A stretch of DNA of 64,000 nt, from the NCBI GenBank assembly GCA_900545955.1, contig URAU01000012.1, positions 1 through 64,000 on the forward strand, given 5' to 3'. This document shows positions 26,416 to 36,264 of the stretch, one piece after another; within the stretch, counting starts at the first letter, position 1, and each line of letters opens with the position of its first letter. The notes beneath the pieces are model-generated. The model ran no database searches. It was not told where the DNA came from and saw nothing but the letters and a program-made list of their open reading frames with translations. Both the position numbers and the translations under genes were made by a program. The stretch comes from an uncultured Porphyromonadaceae bacterium. GTDB lineage: Bacteria; Bacteroidota; Bacteroidia; Bacteroidales; Muribaculaceae.

Positions 26416-27963
26416 TCATTCGGTTCCATAGACCACAATATCCTTGCACTGCACGGCATAGCCGCGTGTGGGGTTGAGCCAGCGTACGGTCAACTTATGG
26501 GGCCCGTCGGTCAGATCATAGGTGTGGAAAATGTCGTATTTGCGGGTTATATAGTCGAGAGGCATTGCGAACGTGTCGACCACCTTGCCGTCGACCGAAG
26601 CCTCGATCCGGGCCACATAGTCGTCGGGAGCGGATTTGTCGTCGCGGCGCAGCTGCCCCTGGAGCACGATGCCCGAGCCGTTGAAATCCCAGGTATATTC
26701 CGGGTCGAGGTCCAGTTTTACCACACGGCGCTCCACCGGCTTGATTCCCTCGAACGACTGCTCCAGAGCCACAGCCACCGGGCGCTCGATACTGAAGGAT
26801 ACGGCATCGTCGGTAACGTTACCGCCATTGGCCACCACGACCTTTTCAAGAAGGTCGAGAGTAATGCCATAGCTTGTGGCAAGCGAGATTGAGGTATACG
26901 GGAAATCGATATTCTCACAACGCTCCACAGCGGGTTTCCATTTGGCGGGGAGGGCCTCATATCCCATCATCACGCCGAGAATACCTCCTGCGGTAGCCGG
27001 GTTGCAGTCGCTGTCCTGGCCGCAGCGGGTGGAAATGTCGAGGGTGCGGAAGAAATCGCCTTCGCCATAGAGCAGCCCGATCACGCAATAGGCGGCGTTG
27101 ATTGTGGCGTCGATGTCGAATCCGTTCCAGACCCCTTCGGGACAACCCTTCTCAGCGGTATATTTCTGGTCGATGGCCAGCCAGCACTGTTTCCAGTCGG
27201 AGGGGTTCTTGCGCCAGAAGGAGATTACATCCTCGATGCAGCGGCGGAAATTTGCCTCGGCAGGGATGGTCTGCAACGCCTGCTCCACAACAGTGGGAAT
27301 ATCGTCGCACACATATGCGAGCGTATAGAGTGCTGCCACGTAGACACCGCCGTAGAAGCCGTCGCCATAGTTCATGATATGGCCGATGCGGTCGGCGAAA
27401 GCACTTGACACGTTGGGCATGCCCGGACATATCATGCCGATGAAATCAGCCTCGATCTGGAAATCGATATCGTCGGCGTGGGGATTATTCTTCCAGTGGC
27501 CCGAAGCGGGCGGCATCACGCCGTTGAGAATATTGTAGCGGGCGGCCTGATTGGCGTGCCAGAGCTTGTAGTCGGCATTGGCGAAAGCATCAGCGAAACT
27601 TGCGGCGGGAGCGTCAATCCCCTCGCGCGCCATAACCTCCATAAAGGTAAGATCCATATAGACGTCGTCGTACAGACCCGGGTCCTCGGCGAAGATGTCC
27701 TTGCAGTAGTCGTCATACCATATGATGGGTATGCTGTCGTTGATCATGCCGCCCTTGTATTTGAACTCGGTCGGACCGCCGTAGGTACATCCGATGGTCT
27801 GCGCGGCCCAGCCGCCCTTTATCTTGTCGAGGAGTGTGGCCTTATCGATGGTTACCGTCGTGCCGTAGGGGATGGAGGCCGACCCTTTGTCAGCATCCTT
27901 GCATCCGGCGAGAGCGGCGGCTCCCATGAGCGCCATAGCCGTGTATTTCAGTATACTGTTCAT
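26416..27963 (-). CDS. ADP-ribosylglycohydrolase-family lipoprotein (third of three)
   Basis: This 515-residue protein has a lipoprotein signal (ALAGC, Cys21). The all-helical ADP-ribosylglycohydrolase (ARH/DraG) domain shows KIKGGWAAQTIGCTYGGP, an altered first metal motif YDDVYMDLT (Asp99, Asp100, Asp104), NPHADDIDFQIE and the second metal motif CGQDSDCNPATAGGILG (Asp317, Asp319). The last 110 residues form a beta-rich accessory domain. Family enzymes hydrolyse N- or O-glycosidic bonds of ADP-ribose with Mg2+. Export and the SusC/D setting suggest a glycan- or nucleotide-sugar-scavenging role. Its start overlaps the upstream gene's stop by four bases. Confidence 0.85.
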   Translation of the reverse strand: MNSILKYTAMALMGAAALAGCKDADKGSASIPYGTTVTIDKATLLDKIKGGWAAQTIGCTYGGPTEFKYKGGMINDSIPIIWYDDYCKDIFAEDPGLYDDVYMDLTFMEVMAREGIDAPAASFADAFANADYKLWHANQAARYNILNGVMPPASGHWKNNPHADDIDFQIEADFIGMICPGMPNVSSAFADRIGHIMNYGDGFYGGVYVAALYTLAYVCDDIPTVVEQALQTIPAEANFRRCIEDVISFWRKNPSDWKQCWLAIDQKYTAEKGCPEGVWNGFDIDATINAAYCVIGLLYGEGDFFRTLDISTRCGQDSDCNPATAGGILGVMMGYEALPAKWKPAVERCENIDFPYTSISLATSYGITLDLLEKVVVANGGNVTDDAVSFSIERPVAVALEQSFEGIKPVERRVVKLDLDPEYTWDFNGSGIVLQGQLRRDDKSAPDDYVARIEASVDGKVVDTFAMPLDYITRKYDIFHTYDLTDGPHKLTVRWLNPTRGYAVQCKDIVVYGTE

Positions 27964-29570
27964 TTCAGATTGGAATAAAAGCGGTTGTTGTTAGGTTTCT
28001 CCGAGTAATACATGATGTCGTTGATGCGAATCGTGTAGTTTTTGTTCGGATTGGTCCATACGAGGCGCACGGTGTGCGGTCCCTCGGGAAGGAGATACTT
28101 CCAGGCCGGCTCCACGCGGCGGTCGGTGTTGCGCATCGGCATCTTCACCGTCTGGTCAAGCTTGCCGTCGATCCACACCTGCACATCGGCCACATAGGGG
28201 TCGTCTGGCTCGGCGAGACCGAACACCTCCGAACCGATATGGCGGATGGAGACGCGGTTTATATAATCCTTGTTGATGTGGCGCAGAGAGCAGATGTTGC
28301 CCCAGATTACGAAGCCGTTGCCGTCGAACGAGAATTCATACTCCTTGTCGAGGAAGCAGTCCTTGCGCTCGCGAAACAGCGGGTAGGTGTTGGTGAAGTT
28401 CTGTTCCAGCGGCAGTACGGAAGCTTTCTCGATTGGAATCACCACCTTGTCGGCCTCCACGCGGCCTCCGTTTTTCTCGATAAGCTTAAGGGCCTGATTG
28501 TAGCTCATCTGATATGAGCTTGCAAGCGATATGTCGGTGCCCTCGAAGTTGAGGTTCTCCACCTCCTTGAGCGGATCAAGCCAGAAGGCGGGTATGCCAC
28601 TATATCCTTTCATCACACCGAGCACACCTCCGGCGGTGGCGGGGTTGCAGTCAGCGTCCTGGCCGCAGCGGGCGGCTATATCGAGCGTGTCGGTGAAGTC
28701 GCCGTTACCGTAGAGCATTGCGAGGGCAACGAACGCCGAATTGAGTTTGGCGTCGATATTGAAGCTGAGGAAAACGCCCTTCGGGCAACCTACGTCCACA
28801 TTCCAGTGGCGCTGCAGGTATTCCCAGCAGGCTTTCCAGTCGTCGGGATTGAGGCGATGGAAGTCGAGCACGTCGCGGATGCAGCGGTAGAAGGTGCTCT
28901 CCTGTGGAATCGGAGCGAGAGCGGTCTCAACTATATCGCGCGGATTGTCGAGATAGAAGGCGCTGCTGTAAAGGCCTGCCACGAAGGCACCGCCGTAGAA
29001 TCCGTCGCCCGAGTTCATGATGTGGCCCACCTTGTCGGCGATGCGCAGAGCCTCGGGCACCATTGCGGGGGCCATCAGGCCGATGAAGTCGGCCTCAATC
29101 TGAAAATCAAGGTCGTCGGCATGGGGGTTATTGAGCCAGTTGCCCGACTCGGGGGGCATGATGCCGTTGCGGATGTTGTAGCGGCCGGCCTGGTTGGCGT
29201 GGGCCAGATGGTAGTCGGCAAAGGCGAAGGCCTTGGCAAGCTCCTGCTGCGAGCAGTCGAGTCCGAGACGCTCGAAGGTCTCCACGAAAGTACAGTCGTT
29301 GTAGATGTCGTCGAAGAGGCCGGGCTTCTTTTCCCACCAGTATTTCACATAGTGCTCCGACCAGGGGATAGGCTGATAGTCCTGGGTGTATGAGCCGGTG
29401 AACTTGAATTCCACCGGAGCGCCGAACACCACGCCTATGGTCTGTGCGGCCCATCCGCCCTTTATCTTGTCGAGCAGTTCGGCCTTCGACATCTCTACAC
29501 TGCGGGGCTGCGCGGCCCACGCCGCGAATGCCGCAAGTGCCATAGAGAAAATTATTGCGATACGCTTCAT
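27960..29570 (-). CDS. ADP-ribosylglycohydrolase-family periplasmic protein (second of three)
   Basis: This 536-residue protein has a Sec signal peptide ending near AAWAA. The ARH-like domain has KIKGGWAAQTIGVVFGAP, FDDIYNDCT (Asp87, Asp88, Asp92), NNPHADDLDFQIEADFIGLM, IMNSGDGFYGG and CGQDADCNPATAGGVLG (Asp305, Asp307). A C-terminal beta domain (about 420-536) ends WTNPNKNYTIRINDIMYY. It is closely similar to the next gene, with which it overlaps by four bases, so a local duplication is likely. The conserved Asp pairs suggest an active binuclear metal site. The real substrate is unknown. Confidence 0.85.
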   Translation of the reverse strand: MKRIAIIFSMALAAFAAWAAQPRSVEMSKAELLDKIKGGWAAQTIGVVFGAPVEFKFTGSYTQDYQPIPWSEHYVKYWWEKKPGLFDDIYNDCTFVETFERLGLDCSQQELAKAFAFADYHLAHANQAGRYNIRNGIMPPESGNWLNNPHADDLDFQIEADFIGLMAPAMVPEALRIADKVGHIMNSGDGFYGGAFVAGLYSSAFYLDNPRDIVETALAPIPQESTFYRCIRDVLDFHRLNPDDWKACWEYLQRHWNVDVGCPKGVFLSFNIDAKLNSAFVALAMLYGNGDFTDTLDIAARCGQDADCNPATAGGVLGVMKGYSGIPAFWLDPLKEVENLNFEGTDISLASSYQMSYNQALKLIEKNGGRVEADKVVIPIEKASVLPLEQNFTNTYPLFRERKDCFLDKEYEFSFDGNGFVIWGNICSLRHINKDYINRVSIRHIGSEVFGLAEPDDPYVADVQVWIDGKLDQTVKMPMRNTDRRVEPAWKYLLPEGPHTVRLVWTNPNKNYTIRINDIMYYSEKPNNNRFYSNLK

Positions 29571-31559
29571 TTATTTGCCGTCTTTAGAAAGGTTATAGAC
29601 TCCGAGTTCGGTTATTGAGGTGAAATTGGAAACGTTTTTGGTATACTTATGCCAATGAGCCTGGTTCTTGGTGTCGACCAGCACACGGATGCCTCGGGTA
29701 GTAACCGGAGCGAACTCAAGAATGAACTGGGCGAAATGAGGCTGGAAGAACACGATGTCGGTTTCCGGAAGAGCGGGATTCGAAGTGTATAGACCCACGT
29801 CGCGCCAGCGCCCTTTTTCGTCGAGATACTGAATGCTGAGGTCGGTGAACCATCCGCCGAACTCTTCGAGGCAGCCTGTATTCAGTTCAATCATGTCGAC
29901 GGTGCGTGGCTCGGCCCATCCGTAGCCGAAGTAGTCGATTTTCGGGCGATTGGACTTCTCGGCCAGAGTATAGAATACCGAGCCGGCCCCTTTCTTCACG
30001 CCGTCGCGAATCACGTCGACGCTCTTGGCATACATCGGCTTGCCGAAGGTAATCCAGCAGGAGTCGAGAACAGCCTCGTTGAGCGTGCGGACGTTGGCAT
30101 AGATGGTGTCGGCCTGCATGGCCAGGTTCTCGGGTTTCACGAGAATCTGGAAATTCTTCGTCAGCTCGTTGCCGTTGCCCGTAAGCGCCAGAGTGATGTC
30201 GTATTTGCCGGCAGTCTGAGGAGTACCTTCCAGACGACCGTTGTTGAAGGTCAGTCCGGCGGGAAGTGCGCCTCCGGTCATGGTCCATTTATAGCCACGG
30301 TTGGCCGTGCAGGCGAAATCGTAGTCGGCAGGCATGCCAACGGTCAGGTCGGGCATCGGGCCGATGCAGAATTCCAGCGGCGGATTGAACGTGGCCTTCG
30401 GATTGATATACACCTCGTTGCCTTTCACCTTTCCGCCGTTGGCGGTAATCACGTCGATGGCCTGACGGTATGTCCGGTCGATGATGTCCTGAATCGAGGC
30501 GTCGGGCATGTCGTAGCGCGTGATGTTGATATATCGGTCGTTGAAGGGTTTTGTCCACCCCTTCACTGGCATCGTCAGGTCGGCCGGAAGTTTCGATGCG
30601 CCGAGAATTATACCCATCAGACCGGAGATGGTAGCGGCCTGGTTGTCACAGTCGAAGCCCATGGCGCAGCTGAGGTCGAGCGTACGCTGAAAGTCGCCGT
30701 TGCCGTAGAGCATTGCCAGAATACCCATCAGGCCATTAAGATCGGCGTTCCAGATGGTCTTGGTCATCGGGTCTTCGTTCACATAGAATTCGTCGGCGAT
30801 AATCTGGCGCGCCTTCACCCAGTCGTCGGGATACTGCTTGTGAAGTTCGAGACATTTGCGCACGCCCATGGCGTAGCGGTCGTCGGCGGGAAGATATTTC
30901 AGCCCTTTCTCGATCAGTTTGGTCAGATTGTTCTCGAAAAATGCCTCGGCATACATGGCGCCGTAGAGTGCCGTGGGAGCCACGGCCCAGGAATCGCTTG
31001 TGATACGGGCCGCCCAGTCGCTTTTGCCTACGGCGTAGGCAGGCATTCCCGGGGCAGTATAGGCCCAGATTTCGTTGATAAGCTGGGGATCAATCTGATA
31101 CCAATGGGGGTTCAACTCTTCCGAGCCGGTGAAGGGAGGCGTATAGCCGAGGTGCATAAGCCCCAGGGCGGCGCGGTTGGCAAGCCACACACGGTCGCGG
31201 ATATGATACATCCACCCCTCGCGCATCTGAGCGTAGGTAGGTTCGATGCCGTATTTCTCCATCAACGTCAGGTAGATGTACTCCACGTCGGTATCGTCGT
31301 CGGAAAAAGCTCCGTCGTATTTCTCGAGTTTGTCAATATTCTTGGTGTACCCGAAGGGGAAACGCGACTCGGCCGCCGGCTCGTCGACGAATTTGTTTTC
31401 AAACGGAAGGCCGTAGATATTGCCTACCATCTGACCGATCCAGGCTCCGGCGATTTTGTCGCGGAGCACGTCGGCCTTTATTTTTTCGGCGCCCACTGCG
31501 TCTGCGCTACAGCCCACGGCCAGCGAGGCAGCTACCAGACAATTGATTATGGTTTTCAT
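29571..31559 (-). CDS. ADP-ribosylglycohydrolase-family exoenzyme with Ig-like and discoidin-like domains (first of three)
   Basis: This 662-residue protein has an export signal, either a lipobox LAVGC or cleavage near Ala24. The ARH domain has KIAGAWIGQMVGNIYGLPFE, a canonical first metal motif SDDDTDVE (Asp87-Asp91) and MGFDCDNQAAT (Asp303, Asp305). A putative Ig-like domain follows (YKWTMTGGALPAGLTFNNGRLEGTP, about 395-465). The C-terminal beta domain carries YFGYGWAEPRTVDMIELNTG, as in F5/8-type carbohydrate-binding modules. It is the longest and most divergent of the three paralogues and abuts the next gene without a gap. I infer that it attacks the polymeric or attached substrate. Confidence 0.85.
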   Translation of the reverse strand: MKTIINCLVAASLAVGCSADAVGAEKIKADVLRDKIAGAWIGQMVGNIYGLPFENKFVDEPAAESRFPFGYTKNIDKLEKYDGAFSDDDTDVEYIYLTLMEKYGIEPTYAQMREGWMYHIRDRVWLANRAALGLMHLGYTPPFTGSEELNPHWYQIDPQLINEIWAYTAPGMPAYAVGKSDWAARITSDSWAVAPTALYGAMYAEAFFENNLTKLIEKGLKYLPADDRYAMGVRKCLELHKQYPDDWVKARQIIADEFYVNEDPMTKTIWNADLNGLMGILAMLYGNGDFQRTLDLSCAMGFDCDNQAATISGLMGIILGASKLPADLTMPVKGWTKPFNDRYINITRYDMPDASIQDIIDRTYRQAIDVITANGGKVKGNEVYINPKATFNPPLEFCIGPMPDLTVGMPADYDFACTANRGYKWTMTGGALPAGLTFNNGRLEGTPQTAGKYDITLALTGNGNELTKNFQILVKPENLAMQADTIYANVRTLNEAVLDSCWITFGKPMYAKSVDVIRDGVKKGAGSVFYTLAEKSNRPKIDYFGYGWAEPRTVDMIELNTGCLEEFGGWFTDLSIQYLDEKGRWRDVGLYTSNPALPETDIVFFQPHFAQFILEFAPVTTRGIRVLVDTKNQAHWHKYTKNVSNFTSITELGVYNLSKDGK

Positions 31560-31690
31560 GGAATTAATTGGGGGGAGAGGGTTTGTTTGCTGTCAGTTTC
31601 TGAATAAGGTGTTGAAAAAAAATGGAGAGAAGAGGAGAATGAGCGGTCATCATGAAACGTGTATTGCTTTCAATCCAACCCGCGAGGGAA

Positions 31691-33250
31691 TCAGTTGTAA
31701 TCGGGATTCTGATGGAGTTTGGGGTTGGCGTTGAGAATTTCGGTAGGAATCGGGAAAAGTTCGCGGAAAGTGTCGCCTTCCTGGGCGGGATGAGCCCAGT
31801 ACTGCTTGAGGTATTTGCCGAAACGGATCATATCCTCGTGGCGCCATCCTTCCCATGCAAGCTCGCGGCCACGCTCGGCATAAAGCTCGTCGAGAGTGAG
31901 CTGGCCCACCGTGTAGGGCTGCAGCCCCACGCGGGTGCGGATTTTCTGGAATTCGGGGAGGTTGACTGCGTCGGCAGTACGTCCCTGGCGCACAAGCGCC
32001 TCCACATACATCAGCACTACGTCGGCATAGCGGAAAATGGCGAAATCATTGTCCATGCAGGTCTCGCCCGAGGTGAGCATGCCGTCGGTCTGATACGGCC
32101 ATTTGCAGATGCGAGCGCCGTCGAATTTCTGGCGACCGCCGTTCACGTTGTAGTAATGGCGCTCGTCGAACACCGGATTGTAGCTCATCTGCTGACCGTC
32201 GACCATGATGGGATTTCCTTTAACATCGACCTGCGGGCCGTAGAGCCACGTAAGGTCACGGCGCGCATCGGCGGCGTCATAGCTCTGGAAGAAGTCGGGC
32301 TGGCAAATGAAACCCGACCAGGGCGAAGCGGTGATGTTGAACGTGGGGCACGATTCCGGCTCGAGCGTGAGCGTATAGAGGTAAAACGAACGGCTGCCCG
32401 AGGGGATGGCCACGTGGTCGTAGACAATAACGAAGATATTTTCGCGCGAGGGCTCGTTGTTGACGGCGAAGTTGATGCCGTAGGTATCCTCAATCTGATA
32501 GTCGCCGATGTCCATCACATTCTTTGCGGCCTGCTCGGCCTCGCGATACATGGGTGTGCCGAACCACTTCTCGGCGTTGAGATACATCTTGGCGAGAATG
32601 CAGTAGGCTGTAGCCTGATTGGCGCGCCCGTAGTTGGTCGATGCCGGATGGCGGTCGAGTTTGGAAATCAACTCGGGCGAGAGCTCCTTGGTCAGGAAAT
32701 CGAACACAAACCGGCGGTCTTTCTGCTCGGGATAGCCCGTATCGGTATAGTTGATGGTGAAGGGTATGTTGCCCCAGTTGGCCATGGCTTCGTAATAGAA
32801 GAAAGCGCGGAGGGTCTTCATTTCGGCCAGAATCTTGTCCTTACCCTCGAAATCCACTTCAGAGATTTCAGTCTCGTAGATGATTTCGTTGCAGGCGGCT
32901 ATGCCGTTGAAAATCCAGTCCCACCCTTTTTTCAGCAGGCGGTTCGACGGGGGAATGATATTGTTCTGCACTTCCTGGTAGCGGCCGCCGCTATACCAGC
33001 TGCCGGTATTGGTAGCCGGCACGGCACACTCGTCGGAAGCCTGAAGAAGCAGCGTCCAGAGGCTCTGCTCGGCGTTGTAGCCCTGCATCTTGGTGTAGGC
33101 GCGTCCGGCGTTGGCCACGAGCTCTTTTTCGTTCTTGAAAAAGTTGTCCATCGGAATCTGGCTGTATACCTCTTCGTCGAGGTCGGTGCAGGCGCTTGCT
33201 GCGGCGAGGCCGGCCATGCCCAGGGCGATGTATTTGATTATGCTTTTCAT
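31691..33250 (-). CDS. SusD/RagB-family surface glycan-binding lipoprotein
   Basis: This 519-residue protein has a lipoprotein signal (AAASAC, Cys21) and the SusD opening TDLDEEVYSQIPMDNFFKNEKELVANAGRAYTKM. The alpha-helical TPR-like fold is seen in the middle (AMANWGNIPFTINYTDTGYPEQKDRR) and the family ending FPIPTEILNANPKLHQNPDYN is intact. SusD proteins sit on the outer face of the outer membrane and lid the SusC transporter. It lies 33 bases after the SusC frame and 131 bases before the first ARH gene. The ligand is unknown; a ribose-containing oligomer or conjugate is inferred from the operon. Confidence 0.92.
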   Translation of the reverse strand: MKSIIKYIALGMAGLAAASACTDLDEEVYSQIPMDNFFKNEKELVANAGRAYTKMQGYNAEQSLWTLLLQASDECAVPATNTGSWYSGGRYQEVQNNIIPPSNRLLKKGWDWIFNGIAACNEIIYETEISEVDFEGKDKILAEMKTLRAFFYYEAMANWGNIPFTINYTDTGYPEQKDRRFVFDFLTKELSPELISKLDRHPASTNYGRANQATAYCILAKMYLNAEKWFGTPMYREAEQAAKNVMDIGDYQIEDTYGINFAVNNEPSRENIFVIVYDHVAIPSGSRSFYLYTLTLEPESCPTFNITASPWSGFICQPDFFQSYDAADARRDLTWLYGPQVDVKGNPIMVDGQQMSYNPVFDERHYYNVNGGRQKFDGARICKWPYQTDGMLTSGETCMDNDFAIFRYADVVLMYVEALVRQGRTADAVNLPEFQKIRTRVGLQPYTVGQLTLDELYAERGRELAWEGWRHEDMIRFGKYLKQYWAHPAQEGDTFRELFPIPTEILNANPKLHQNPDYN

Positions 33251-33283
33251 TGCGTGATTTCTTTTATGGAGATTTACACTCTT

Positions 33284-36224
33284 TTAGAATTTTGCGGTGA
33301 CGCCGAAAGTGAACTCGGTGGTGCGGGGATAGTATGTAAGGCCCTCAAGTCCGGGTTCGAGGCCGGTGATGCCGACTTCGGGATCGATGCCCTTGTATTT
33401 GGTGATAGTGAATACGTTCTGGGCCGTGAAGTTCAGGCGAAGAGTCTGAATGAACTTCGATGGGAAAGTGAAGGTATAGCCCAGTGTAAGGTTGTCCATC
33501 TTCAGGAAGGAGCCATCCTCCACATATTTGGAAGAGTATTTCGTGCCGAGCTCCGTATGGCCCTGATCGTCGAGGAAGTCGGAGGAGATGTTGTTCAGGC
33601 CGAGACGGTCGAGGTTGGCGTAGCGCATTGCCATGTCGTTGAGGACCTTGCCGCCGAGCGATGCGCGCAGCGAGAAGCTGAGGTCCCATTTGCGCCAGAG
33701 GAATGTGTTGCTCCAGCTCATTGTAACCTTCGGATAGGCACATCCGAGTTTTTCCCATTTTTCTTCGGGCACGGTGCCGTCGTCGTTCTGGCCAAGGAGC
33801 ACGTCCTTGCCGTCGGTGTCGGTGCCGAGGAAAATCGGACCGTAGAATGTGCCGAGCGATTCGCCCTCGATCAGGCGCTGGGTATAGCATTTGCCGGGAG
33901 CCGACCATCCTACCTTATAGGTACCGTTGGTGAATTCCTCGTTGGTGAATTTGTCGAGCTTGTTGGTGTTGTGTGCGATCAGATATGTGGTGCTCCAAGT
34001 GAAGTCCTTGGTCTTCACGGGGATTGCCGAAATCGTCAGTTCCACACCCTGGTTGGTCACCTTGCCCACATTCGTAAACAGCGTATTGAAGATGTAGGGA
34101 GGAGTAGGAACGGTGTAGTTGTAGAGCAGGTTGTCGGTTGTGCGGTGGTAGTAGTCGAATGTAACGTTCAAGCGGCTGTTGAAGAGCTGTGCGTCAAGGC
34201 CGATGTTGAATTCTTTCTTCTTTTCCCACTGCAGGTCAGGGTTGGGGTTGGATGCAGGCTGATAGGTGTTGATCCACTCGCCGTTGTACCAGAACTTGCC
34301 GGCAGTAGTCATCAGGATGAGCGACTTATAGTTGGAGAAGTCCTGGTTGCCGGTCACACCGTAGCCGCCGCGGATTTTCAGTTCGTTAAGCCATTCCACA
34401 TCGCGCAGGAAGGCCTCGCGGCTGATGCGCCAGCCGAGCGATACGGCGGGGAACCATCCCCACTTGTTGTTTTTGCCGAAGCGCGAGGAACCGTCGCGGC
34501 GTAGCGATACGGATGCCAGGTAGCGCTGATCGTAGTTGTAGAGCACGCGGCCGAAGAAGCCGATGTAGGTGTTAGGTGTGAGACTCCTTGTAGGAACTCA
34601 GGTCGGCCTTGCCGTTGAGCAGTCCGGTGCCGGAGCCGATGTCGTTCGTCTCGGTGTCGTCGAAGTCGAAGCCCACGTTGCTCATGCCGGCCGAATTCTC
34701 GGTACCTTTCTGATAGGTGTAGCCCAGAAGAGCCTGAAGCGAGTGGGGCCCGAACGAACGGATATAGTTGAGAGTTGTCTCGAACTGAGTGTCGTTGTTC
34801 TTGTAGTTGCTGATTTCAGCCGAGCCGTCGGTGCCGATTATGCTGGGATAATAATGCGTGCTGTAGGTCTTCGACTCGTTGGACTCACGCGAGAGAGCCA
34901 GGAAAGCATCCCATTTCAACCCTTTGACGGGCTTGATGTTGAGGGTAACGCGGGCATTACCGCCGAAGTTGTCGTTAACTGTAGTGCTGGTGCGCTCGTT
35001 GATCATGGCCACGGGATTGTAGTATTCCATAGCCTCGATGCGGTAGTAGCCTCCCGATGTGGAGTTGGAAGGGTCGTAGACCGGCTCCGTGGGATTATGA
35101 ATGAATGCCTGCTGGAATGCGGAGGTGTTCGATGGATTGTATTTGCGGTGGGTGATGAAGAGGTTCACGTCGACGTCGACCCATCCCTCGAGCAGGCTCT
35201 GGCGGATGTTGGTGCGTCCGGCAATCTTTTCGAAGTCGTTGCCGCGCTGAACGCCCTCGGCCTTCTCGTAGTTGAGCGAAGTGAAGTGCGAGAATTTCTC
35301 GGTACCGCCGCTAAGCGAGAGTGTGTGCTTGTGGCTGATGGGGGTACGGGTGATTTCGTCGAACCAGTCGGTATCGGCGCCATATTTGGAGCCTGAGAGT
35401 TCGGGGCGGTAGGTGTCGATCACATAATTGAATTCGCTTGCCGTCAGCGGAACTGCGCGGCGCGTAACCTTACCTACGGTGAACTGGCCCTCGTAGGTCA
35501 CCTCGGCGCGGCCTTCGCGGGCACGGCGGGTGGTTACGATGATTACGCCGTTGGTGCCGCGCGTACCATAGATGGCGGCTGCCGAGCCGTCCTTCAGCAC
35601 GTCGATGCTCTCGATATCCTGCGGGTTGATGTTGCGGATGTCGGCTCCGGCCACGCCGTCGATAATCACGAGCGGGCCCTGGCCGGCGGCAAGAGTGTTG
35701 GTGCCGCGCAGAAGTATCTCATACTTGGCAGTTGGGTCTGCGCCCGAAGGATTCACAATCTGAAGGCCGGCCACCTTGCCCTGGAGCATGCCCATGGCGT
35801 TGGGGAATGTTCCCGGATTCAGTTCCTCCTTCTTCATGCTGGCCACAGAGCCTGTAAGTTCTTTCTTGGTGGAAGTGCCGTAGCCGATTACGACCACTTC
35901 GTCGAGCACTTCGGAGCTCTCCTCAAGCGTTATGCGGATGGGAGCGGTGCCTTCCACCTTCACTTCAGCCGTCTTATATCCTACGGCCGATACCTTCAGT
36001 ACGTCGGAGGGCTTTGCGGCGATGGAGAAATCACCGTCGATGCCGGTTGCCACGCCCGAGGTGGTGCCTTTCACCATCACGCTCGCGCCGATCACGGGCT
36101 CGTTCTGCCCGTCCACAACCGTACCGCTAACCATATTCTGGGCGATGGCTGCGGGGGCTATGAGTATGGCGAGTGCGAAAATGCAGCAGGCCATTGCAAA
36201 TCTGATTGCAGTTGGTTTCATCAA
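33284..36224 (-). pseudogene. SusC-type TonB-dependent transporter split by a 7-base duplication
   Basis: Two reading frames together make one SusC protein. The N-terminal piece (34572-36224, 550 residues) has a signal peptide, a carboxypeptidase-D-like domain (VSGTVVDGQNEPVIGASVMVKG), the TonB-box region VVVIGYG and the plug. The C-terminal piece (33284 to about 34579) completes the barrel and ends TFGVTAKF. The break coincides with a perfect tandem duplication of TAGGTGT (34566-34579, + strand). Removing one copy joins SYKESHTYIGFFGRVLYNY in frame and gives 977 residues, normal for SusC. It could be a true mutation, reversible slippage or an assembly error. Transport would be lost while the frame is broken. 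Confidence 0.9.
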
Positions 36225-36264
36225 TTATTGGTATTAGAATGTTGGTTTTGGGAAAAGGATTCTA

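Noticed and set aside
31652..34504. 950-residue open frame on the + strand opposite SusC and SusD
   Set aside because: It is antisense to the clear SusD and SusC genes, has no recognisable domain and reflects GC-rich codon structure.
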